NCBI GenBank assembly: GCA_903871975.1
Contig: CAIQIY010000652.1
Location: 1-5,462 of the forward strand
DNA from: an uncultured Chloroflexota bacterium
GTDB lineage: Bacteria > Chloroflexota > Chloroflexia > Chloroflexales > Roseiflexaceae
Direction of reading: 5' to 3'
DNA length: 5,462 nt
Shown: positions 1 to 5,462 of the stretch, one piece after another
How the letters are laid out: each line of letters begins with the position of its first letter
Position numbering within the stretch: the first letter of the stretch is position 1
Made by a program: the position numbers and the translations under genes
The notes under the pieces: model-generated
What the model was told of the DNA's origin: nothing
Database searches by the model: none
Seen by the model: the letters and a program-made list of their open reading frames with translations, nothing else

Positions 1-1
1 G

Positions 2-1081
2 CTGGTCGCCGAGACGCAGTCGGCGGTACGCGCAATCGTCGCGACGGTGAGTTCGTACGCCGACGCCGATCAACGGGATGTCTTCCTCTGGCTGCGCGCC
101 TTTGCCGCGCGCGAGAAGATCTTCATCGCGCGGCACATGAAGCTCGAGGACATCGCCGACCCGCGGCTGTGGCCGACGCGGCTACGAACCCTCGATGAGC
201 AGCGCGAGGGGTTCGCGGCGGCGCGCGAACGCGCTGCCCGACAGCGGATCGCGGCACAGGCACTGGTCGAGGCGCTGACGCAGGCGCCCGATGTCCCGAC
301 GATGCCCGAGGAGGTGGCCACGGCGCTGCGCGTGCTGGCCGAAGTCGGCATCGAGCGTGGTTCGGCGGTATTCCGCGGAATCATCGGACCGTATCGCGAG
401 CGGTATGCGCGCTGGAGCGATGTCGGCGGCCGTGATGCGCCAGCCGAATCGGGCAACGGCAGTGATCCGGCCGCGATGGTGGTGACGCCCGCGTGGCTCA
501 CGGCACTGGCGCAGCGGGCCGACGCCCGTGCTGCGATTGCGGCGGCGCGCGCCGAGGGATCGGTGGCGCCGGAGGATCCCGAGTTGACTGGCGGCTGGCC
601 TGCGCCGGGTGGCGATCCGGCAGCCTGGGCCGCGCTGACTGGCTGGTTCGCCGCGTTTGCCCGTGGTCTGATCGGGCTGGCCACGGTCGAGCACGTGGCC
701 TCGCAGATCCACGAGCACGATCGCGATGTGGTTTCTCAGCCACGGCGCGAGGCAGTCGCCGGCTGGCGCATCATGATGATCCAGGGCCTGCATCCGATCG
801 AACGTGCGCTGACTGCGGCACTGGCGGCGTTGGCTGTGCCCGACGATGCCGAGCTGGTGGTGCTGCGCAGCTGGCTCGCCAACGCGGCGACGCCGGCCGA
901 GGCCGAGCATGGTGTGGCGTCGTGGCAGGCGGCGTTGGCTGCGTGCGATGCACGATTGACGTTGGTTCGGGATGCCTGCCGGCAATATGCCGCCAACGAT
1001 GAGGCCGCTGGGCATGCCGAGCCGCTCCCCGCGAGCGAGCTGGACGCGAGCGTCGTGGGCGATGCGCAGGGCTCGCCGTGA
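2..1081 (+). CDS. Unidentified alpha-helical protein, C-terminal 359 residues (5' end outside window)
   Basis: I do not recognise this protein and assign no function. The frame is open from base 2 to the TGA at 1079-1081. A GTG at 47-49 could serve as a start, but nothing like a Shine-Dalgarno sequence precedes it and the frame stays open to the left edge with similar codon use, so the gene most likely begins upstream. G/C-rich third positions and a normal spread of hydrophobic residues support real coding. Counting Leu at base 2 as residue 1, the visible part looks like helical blocks (about 1-140, 160-187 and 209-330) joined by Gly/Pro/Asp-rich linkers near 141-158 and 187-208. It ends in an acidic, probably disordered tail after about 331. 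It has about ten tryptophans and only two lysines. A hydrophobic stretch near 211-227 (ALTGWFAAFARG) contains Arg and is not a convincing membrane segment. I see no signal peptide, catalytic motif or nucleotide-binding loop. It converges on the HAD gene. Confidence 0.75.
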   Translation: MVAETQSAVRAIVATVSSYADADQRDVFLWLRAFAAREKIFIARHMKLEDIADPRLWPTRLRTLDEQREGFAAARERAARQRIAAQALVEALTQAPDVPTMPEEVATALRVLAEVGIERGSAVFRGIIGPYRERYARWSDVGGRDAPAESGNGSDPAAMVVTPAWLTALAQRADARAAIAAARAEGSVAPEDPELTGGWPAPGGDPAAWAALTGWFAAFARGLIGLATVEHVASQIHEHDRDVVSQPRREAVAGWRIMMIQGLHPIERALTAALAALAVPDDAELVVLRSWLANAATPAEAEHGVASWQAALAACDARLTLVRDACRQYAANDEAAGHAEPLPASELDASVVGDAQGSP

Positions 1082-1154
1082 CGCCGCGCCGCGCGCACTC
1101 GACCGACAGCAGCTGCACCATGGTCGCGGGGCTCCGTCAACCACATGCCACTCT

Positions 1155-1175
1155 CGCTCCCGCACCGGGGGAGCG
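1155..1175. other. GC-rich inverted repeat (7-bp stem, 7-nt loop) in the convergent gap
   Basis: CGCTCCC at 1155-1161 is perfectly complementary to GGGAGCG at 1169-1175, with loop GCACCGG. It lies 73 bases beyond the stop of the + strand gene. No T-run follows on either strand, so it is not a standard intrinsic terminator. It could stabilise the 3' end of the + strand transcript, or be chance in a GC-rich sequence. Confidence 0.3.
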
Positions 1176-1226
1176 CATCATCGCACGCCGTTGGCCGTCG
1201 GTCGTGCGTGCAGGGTTGGGCCCGGA

Positions 1227-1250
1227 GCCCGGCGTGCGCGCACGCTGGGC
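1227..1250. terminator. Strong hairpin (10-bp stem, CGCG loop), possible bidirectional transcription end
   Basis: GCCCGGCGTG at 1227-1236 pairs with CACGCTGGGC at 1241-1250, giving ten pairs including one G-U, around a four-base CGCG loop. The core GCGTGCGCGCACGC (1232-1245) is a perfect 14-base palindrome. It is the strongest fold I see in the gap between the two convergent stop codons. Both flanks lack a T-run, so if it ends transcription it does so without the classic U-tract. It could instead act as a processing or exonuclease-blocking structure for either mRNA. The inverted repeat is directly visible; the role is inferred. Confidence 0.35.
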
Positions 1251-1291
1251 CGCGGCGACGGGCGGCTGCAGCGTGACCGCACGGGTGTCGG

Positions 1292-1308
1292 CGCCGCATG
1301 GTGCGGCG
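1292..1308 (-). terminator. Hairpin just downstream of the HAD stop codon, possible U-less terminator
   Basis: CGCCGCA (1292-1298) and TGCGGCG (1302-1308) form a perfect 7-bp stem with a 3-base loop. On the - strand it starts 8 bases after the TAG of the HAD gene (1317-1319), which is the expected place for the end of the smc-HAD transcript. There is no T-run after it. Its position is suggestive, but a stem of this size is not rare at this GC content. Confidence 0.3.
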
Positions 1309-1316
1309 ATGGGGCC

Positions 1317-1994
1317 CTACGGCGACCCATCACCCGGCCATTCGCCGAATGCATCGAGGACCTCGTGGAAATCGCGCACGACCATGCCGGCGCCGTGGCC
1401 GGCGAGATACGCTGCGTCGTGGGTAGTCGCCATGGCGATGGACTGCATGCCCGCCGCCGTTGCCGCTGCCAGCCCTGCGATGGCATCCTCGAACACCAGG
1501 CACGCCGTGGCAGCGACGCCGAGGCGGCGCGCCGCCTCGAGGAAGATGTCGGGTGCCGGCTTGCCCCGCGGAACTTCCTCGCCGAGCGTGATCACGCGAA
1601 AGCGCCCAGCCACGCCGATTGCCGTCAGGAGTGGCGCGACATTGCCTGCCGGTGCCGACGTCGCCAGTGCCAGCGGAATGCCGCGCTGCTCGAGCGCATC
1701 GAGCAGCGGTATCAGCCCGGCGAGCGGACGAAGCCCCGGGATCATCGCCCGGTACAGCGATTCCTTCTCGTCGGCGTATGCACTGAGTTCGGCTTCGTCG
1801 AGCGCGCGGCCAAACAGCACGGGCATGATCTCGCGGTTGCGCTTGCCCGTCAGGCTGGCCGCGATGTCGGCAGCCGGCGGTGTCAGCCGATGGCGTTCGA
1901 TGAACTGGCGAAACGCGGCGTGATGGAGTGGCATATTGTCCGCCAGCGTACCATCCATGTCAAAAATCGCCGCAGCAAACGGATGAATCATCAT
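1317..1994 (-). CDS. HAD-superfamily hydrolase, beta-phosphoglucomutase-like (subfamily IA)
   Basis: A cytosolic Mg2+-dependent phosphatase or phosphomutase of the haloacid dehalogenase superfamily; 225 residues from the first ATG, normal for the family. Motif I is FDMDGT with nucleophile D12 and acid/base D14. Motif II is Thr112 in LALATSAP, motif III is Lys145 in RGKPAPDIF, and motif IV is E169-D170 in VFEDAIAGL. The segment between motifs I and II (about 20-90) is the helical C1 cap, with the TGKRNREI stretch (49-56) where beta-phosphoglucomutases carry cap residues that contact substrate. These features and the KPAPDIF wording fit the beta-phosphoglucomutase-like group, which also contains sugar-phosphate and other small phosphatases, so the substrate cannot be named. 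Two consecutive ATGs (1992-1994 and 1989-1991) are possible starts. GAGGA directly precedes the first, so the second has the better, though still short, spacing. An open extension further upstream overlaps the end of smc and is not needed, because family homology begins at IHPFAAAIFD. The gene lies 10 bases after smc and is probably coupled to it. Confidence 0.93.
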   Translation of the reverse strand: MMIHPFAAAIFDMDGTLADNMPLHHAAFRQFIERHRLTPPAADIAASLTGKRNREIMPVLFGRALDEAELSAYADEKESLYRAMIPGLRPLAGLIPLLDALEQRGIPLALATSAPAGNVAPLLTAIGVAGRFRVITLGEEVPRGKPAPDIFLEAARRLGVAATACLVFEDAIAGLAAATAAGMQSIAMATTHDAAYLAGHGAGMVVRDFHEVLDAFGEWPGDGSP

Positions 1995-1999
1995 TCCTC
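1995..1999 (-). promoter_or_regulatory. Shine-Dalgarno GAGGA for the HAD gene, in the smc-HAD gap
   Basis: On the - strand the sequence after the smc stops reads GCGAGGA and then ATGATG. GAGGA abuts the first ATG and is 3 bases from the second. The unusually short spacing favours the second ATG as the true start, or reinitiation by ribosomes that have just terminated on smc. The motif is directly visible; its use is inferred. Confidence 0.6.
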
Positions 2000-2004
2000 G
2001 CTCA

Positions 2005-5000
2005 TCATGCATCGGTGGGAACATCCTGGATGCGCAGTGACAGCATCCGTGATGCACCATCATCGCCCATAGACACACCGTAAATGGTGTCTGCAGCCTC
2101 GATCGTACCACGATTGTGCGTGACGATCACGAACTGGGTCTGCTGAATCAATGCCCCCAGCGCATGCCGGAATCGGCCGACGTTGCTTTCATCGAGCGCC
2201 GCATCGACCTCGTCGAGGACACAGAATGGTGTCGGGTTGACGTGAAGCATCGCGAAGAGCAATGCGACGGCAGTGAGTGCGCGTTCACCACCCGACAGCA
2301 GCGCCAGCGTCTGTTGGCGCTTCCCTGGTGGGCGTGCGGCGATGTCGATGCCGATCTGGCTGAGGCGTGGCAACTGACCAGCGCGCAACGGTTCACCATC
2401 GGCATCGACGAGCACCAGGCGTGCCTGACCACCACCGAACAGGCGCTGGAAGCTCAGCTCGAACTCGGTAGCGATCGCGTGGAATGCCGAATCGAAGCGG
2501 GTGACCATGCTGGTCTCAAGTTCGTCGATCAGCGTCCGCAACGCGGTCGCCGCCTGGTGCAGATCATCGAGCTGACCGGTGAGGAATGCATGGCGGGCCG
2601 CTTCGGCCTCGTACTCATCGAGCGCCAGCGGGTTGACTGCACCGAGGCGCTGCAGGCGCAAACGCAGCTGGTGAATCTGTTCGGTGCGATCCGCCGCAGC
2701 GACCGCGTCCGGTGCCGGCAGCGCGGCGAGATCGATCTCATCGGCGGCGGCGCGTTCGGCGAGCAGTGCCAGCTGATCCGCAGCGCGCTGGCGTTCAAGT
2801 GCCGCACGGTTGAGCGCCGATTCGGCGGCGAGCCGCGCAGCGTGCAGCTGCTCGATGGCATGTTCGCCTTCGGCGATCTGTTGCTCGGCGAGCGCCACCG
2901 CCGCGGTCGGTTCCACGATGCGTCGGCGCACGTCCTCGAGGGCGGCGCGCAACCGGGCTACTGCGGCATCGAGGTGCGATTGTTCGTGCTGCAGGTGACG
3001 CTGCTCAGCAGTCAGCGCCGTCGCCCGATCCGCCGCCGCCCGGTGCTGTTCCTCGGCACTCGCCAGCGTCTGTTCGAGGCGGGTCAGCAGTGCCGCCTCG
3101 GCGCGGATCTCGCCGGCCGCGAGTGCCACCGCACGCCGCGCCGCATCGAGTTGCGTACGGCGCGCCACATCAGCCGTCGCGTGGTGCTGTTCCTCATCGC
3201 GCAGCGCCAGCAACGCCGCGGCAGTCGTGGCCGCACGATCGCGCGCCAGCGCCAGTTCGCGGCTCACCGCAGCCTGCTGCTCGTCGAGATCCGCCAGATC
3301 ACCGGCGCGTTGGGTCGCCCGGCCGCGCGCCAGCGCCGCATCGCGTTCGGCCTGGGCAGCTGCCGACTGTGCCTGCACCAGCAGCTGGGCCAGCTGGGCC
3401 GCCGCCCGTCGCGCAGTGGCCAACGCCTGCTCGGCATCGCGCACCGCCCCATCCGTGCGCTCGGCGGCGCCATCCGCTGCCGTGCGTGCGGCACCAGCCT
3501 GCGCGAGGGCAGCACGCGCCTGGTCGACCGCCGCCGGCAGCTCGCGGAGTTCGCGCTCGCGACGCAGCACACCGCTCTCGCGCACCGCCGTTCCGCCAGT
3601 CACGGCACCGCCACCGCTGATCAGATCGCCGACCAGCGTCACCAATTGCCAGGCAGCGAATCCGCTGCGGCGCAGGCGCTCGAGGGCACGACGCGCATCT
3701 GCCAGCCCCTCGACGACCAACGTTCGCCCGAGCAGCGACTGCACCACGATGCGATAGGCATCATCGCAGGTGACCAGATCGGCGGCGACGCCGACGATGC
3801 CGGCATCGCGCACGTCGGGTCGGCGTTCATCGCCATGGCGCAGCGTATCCAGGGGCAGGAACGTCGCGCGGCCCGCGCCCGAGCGGCGTAATGCCTCGAT
3901 CGCCGCCTCGGCGTCATCCCAGCGTGCGACCACGATGTGCTGTAGCCGGGCGCCCAGCGCGATTTCGATCGCCGTCTCGAGTGCCGGAGGGCTATGGATG
4001 ATCGATGAGACCATCGCGAAGCCGGGGCGTTGTTCGCGTTCGGCCCACTGCAGTGCAGCGCGGACGCCAGCGTGAACGCCGCCGAGGCTGCGTTGCAGGC
4101 GTGTGAGGCTCTCGAGCCGCGCCTCGGCATCGGCCAGCGTGCGGCGTGCGGCAGCCTCGGCATCGGCCAACGAGGCGCGCTGCTGGCGTGCCGCCTCGCG
4201 ATCGGCTTCGGCGCTGCTGCGCTGCCGGGTGGCCTGGTCGAGCGCCAGCTGGTGCGTCTGGGCGCGCTGTTCGGCCTCGTGGGCGTCTGCCAGCAGGCGT
4301 TCGTGATGCGCCTCGGCTGCAGCGAGCACCGCAGCATCACGAGCCTGTTCGAGGAGCACCCGTTGCCGGCGGGCATCGAGCTGCGACAACCGGCGGGCGT
4401 ATTCGGCTGCCGCCGCGGCCGCTTCCAGATCCGTGCGACGGGCAGCATCGACCGTCGCAGCAAATGCGCGGTGCACCGCGACGTGTGCTGCCTGCTCGTG
4501 CTCAAGCTCGGCCAGGTGCTGCTCGCGTTCGGCAGCGTGTGCCCGGGCGACCGCGAGGTGCTGGTCGTGGGTGGCGCGATCCTGCACGGCAGCCTCGCGA
4601 TGCAGTTCCAGCTCGGCCAGCATGCGTGCCTGTTCGGTAGCGCGGCGTTCAAGCGCCACCCGGCGCTCCTGGATCACCGCCAGTTCGCGCTGGGCACGCT
4701 CGGACTGTTGGTGCAATGCACTGCTCTCGGCATGCAGACCGCGCAGCACATCGCGGTGTGTGGCGAGGGTCGCACGGGCTGCCGCCAACTGCGCGCCGGC
4801 CTGTTCCAGCGCAGCCTGGTGCACGGCGAGCGCAGCAGCAGCATCCTGCTCCTGGGCAGTGGTCGCCCGCTCAGCCGCCTGCGCCAGCGCCAGGCGCTGC
4901 GCATAGTCACTGCGCAACGCCTCGAGCAACTCCATGTGGAGCTCGCGGGCATTGCGAGCCTGGGTTGCCTGGCGCCGCAAGCTACGCAACCGCGGTTCGC

Positions 5001-5462
5001 TCTCGGCGAGCAGATCGCCACAGCGCTGCATATTGGCATCGGTCTCGCGCAGGCGCCGCTCGGTCTCGACGCGGCGCGCCTCGAACACCCCGATCGCCGC
5101 GGCATCCTCGAACAGGCGCCGGCGCTCGTCGGGGCGCAAATTCAGCGCTGCATCGACCATGCCCTGATTGACGATGGTGTAGGAGCCGCCGAGATTGCCG
5201 ACTGCCTCCTGCAGCTCGCGCAGCCGTACACGCGTGCGGTTGATGAAATACTCGCCCTCGCCCGCGCGGGTCACCCGGCGCGCGATCGTCACCTCATCGT
5301 AGGCCAGCGGAATGCTGCGATCACGATTGTCGATGGTGAGCGCCACTTCGGCGAAGCCGGCCGGCGCGCGACGCGGGCCGCCGCTGAACACCAGATCCTC
5401 GCTGCGGCGCGAGCGCAACGCCGAGGGGCTCTGCTCGCCGAGCACCCAGCGGATCGCGTCGA
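2005..5462 (-). CDS. smc: Chromosome segregation ATPase SMC (N-terminal ~41 residues outside window)
   Basis: SMC is the ATP-driven DNA loop-extruding core of the bacterial condensin SMC-ScpAB, which compacts and segregates the nucleoid. The visible part begins at DAIRWVLGEQS (Asp codon 5458-5460), the block that immediately follows Walker A in the family. By comparison with Bacillus subtilis SMC about 41 residues are missing, for a total near 1190, the usual length. Counting that Asp as residue 1: N-terminal head 1 to about 125 (SEDLVFSG, EYFINRTRVRLREL, SYTIVNQG); first coiled-coil arm about 125-455; hinge about 457-623, ending in GGGAVTGG; returning arm to about 940; then the C-terminal head with LGAVNPLALDEYEA, FQRLFGGG, PPGKR, signature LLSGGERALTA (Ser codon 2293-2295), Walker B FCVLDEVDAALDE (Asp 2212-2214, catalytic Glu 2209-2211) and the switch His of VTHNRG (2116-2118). 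All ATPase motifs in view are intact. The arms are very rich in Ala, Arg, Gln, Glu and His, and the only visible lysine is in PPGKR. The gene ends in tandem in-frame TGA codons (2005-2007, then 2002-2004). An in-frame GTG at 5443-5445 is the Val of RWVLGEQ, not a start. Confidence 0.97.
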   Translation of the reverse strand, partial: DAIRWVLGEQSPSALRSRRSEDLVFSGGPRRAPAGFAEVALTIDNRDRSIPLAYDEVTIARRVTRAGEGEYFINRTRVRLRELQEAVGNLGGSYTIVNQGMVDAALNLRPDERRRLFEDAAAIGVFEARRVETERRLRETDANMQRCGDLLAESEPRLRSLRRQATQARNARELHMELLEALRSDYAQRLALAQAAERATTAQEQDAAAALAVHQAALEQAGAQLAAARATLATHRDVLRGLHAESSALHQQSERAQRELAVIQERRVALERRATEQARMLAELELHREAAVQDRATHDQHLAVARAHAAEREQHLAELEHEQAAHVAVHRAFAATVDAARRTDLEAAAAAAEYARRLSQLDARRQRVLLEQARDAAVLAAAEAHHERLLADAHEAEQRAQTHQLALDQATRQRSSAEADREAARQQRASLADAEAAARRTLADAEARLESLTRLQRSLGGVHAGVRAALQWAEREQRPGFAMVSSIIHSPPALETAIEIALGARLQHIVVARWDDAEAAIEALRRSGAGRATFLPLDTLRHGDERRPDVRDAGIVGVAADLVTCDDAYRIVVQSLLGRTLVVEGLADARRALERLRRSGFAAWQLVTLVGDLISGGGAVTGGTAVRESGVLRRERELRELPAAVDQARAALAQAGAARTAADGAAERTDGAVRDAEQALATARRAAAQLAQLLVQAQSAAAQAERDAALARGRATQRAGDLADLDEQQAAVSRELALARDRAATTAAALLALRDEEQHHATADVARRTQLDAARRAVALAAGEIRAEAALLTRLEQTLASAEEQHRAAADRATALTAEQRHLQHEQSHLDAAVARLRAALEDVRRRIVEPTAAVALAEQQIAEGEHAIEQLHAARLAAESALNRAALERQRAADQLALLAERAAADEIDLAALPAPDAVAAADRTEQIHQLRLRLQRLGAVNPLALDEYEAEAARHAFLTGQLDDLHQAATALRTLIDELETSMVTRFDSAFHAIATEFELSFQRLFGGGQARLVLVDADGEPLRAGQLPRLSQIGIDIAARPPGKRQQTLALLSGGERALTAVALLFAMLHVNPTPFCVLDEVDAALDESNVGRFRHALGALIQQTQFVIVTHNRGTIEAADTIYGVSMGDDGASRMLSLRIQDVPTDA

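Noticed and set aside
47..49. GTG as the start codon of the first gene
   Set aside because: There is no ribosome binding site before it, and the frame remains open with coding-like composition to the window edge, so an upstream start is more likely.
182..1165. A 327-codon - strand open frame opposite the first gene
   Set aside because: The product is Arg/His-rich and lacks domain character. The + strand frame has the better composition and third-position bias.
972..2072. A 366-codon + strand open frame spanning the convergent gap and the HAD gene
   Set aside because: It is codon-aligned antisense to the HAD gene, crosses the end of the upstream gene, and gives an Arg/Ala/His-rich product with no recognisable motif. 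It is a shadow of GC-biased codon use.
2008..2111. N-terminal extension of the HAD protein up to position 2111
   Set aside because: It would overlap the 3' end of smc by about 100 bases, and the extra residues do not resemble any HAD N-terminus. The family homology and a Shine-Dalgarno sequence both point to the ATGs at 1989-1994.
2116..3891. A 591-codon open frame on the + strand, opposite smc
   Set aside because: It is in codon register with smc on the other strand. It stays open because smc almost never uses TTA, CTA or TCA codons. The product has no domain sense, while smc is certain.
3000..4900. Low-complexity Ala/Arg/Gln/Glu-rich coding stretches in smc, considered as DNA tandem repeats
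   Set aside because: They are the heptad-patterned coiled-coil arms of SMC. I see no unit repeated at the nucleotide level with constant period.

Overview
The window is a high-GC bacterial segment (GC roughly two-thirds by eye, with strong G/C bias at third codon positions) holding three protein genes. From left to right they are: the 3' part of an unidentified alpha-helical protein on the + strand (2-1081); a 235-base convergent intergenic gap with three GC-rich hairpins (1082-1316); a HAD-superfamily hydrolase of the beta-phosphoglucomutase-like type on the - strand (1317-1994); and a nearly complete chromosome segregation ATPase SMC on the - strand (2005-5462), which runs off the right edge just before its Walker A motif would be reached.

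SMC and the HAD enzyme form a tight tandem unit read right to left. SMC ends in two in-frame stop codons, and only 10 bases separate the first stop codon from the first candidate HAD start. The HAD ribosome binding site lies inside that gap, so co-transcription and probably translational coupling are expected. The promoter of the unit is outside the window. The + strand gene converges on this unit. Nothing ties its function to SMC or the HAD enzyme.

The SMC sequence (the SYTIVNQG-MVDAALNLRP-type segment in the N-terminal head and the hinge wording) resembles, from memory, SMC proteins of Chloroflexota, particularly the filamentous Chloroflexales-like lineages. This is a weak taxonomic inference that a database search would settle. 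All three proteins are very poor in lysine and rich in Ala and Arg. The extreme case is SMC, with a single lysine in 1151 visible residues.

I found no mobile element, CRISPR array, tRNA, rRNA or defence cassette, and no evidence of an undescribed multi-gene system. The observations worth a second look are the lysine depletion of SMC, the smc-HAD coupling, the unidentified helical protein and the hairpin cluster between the convergent genes.
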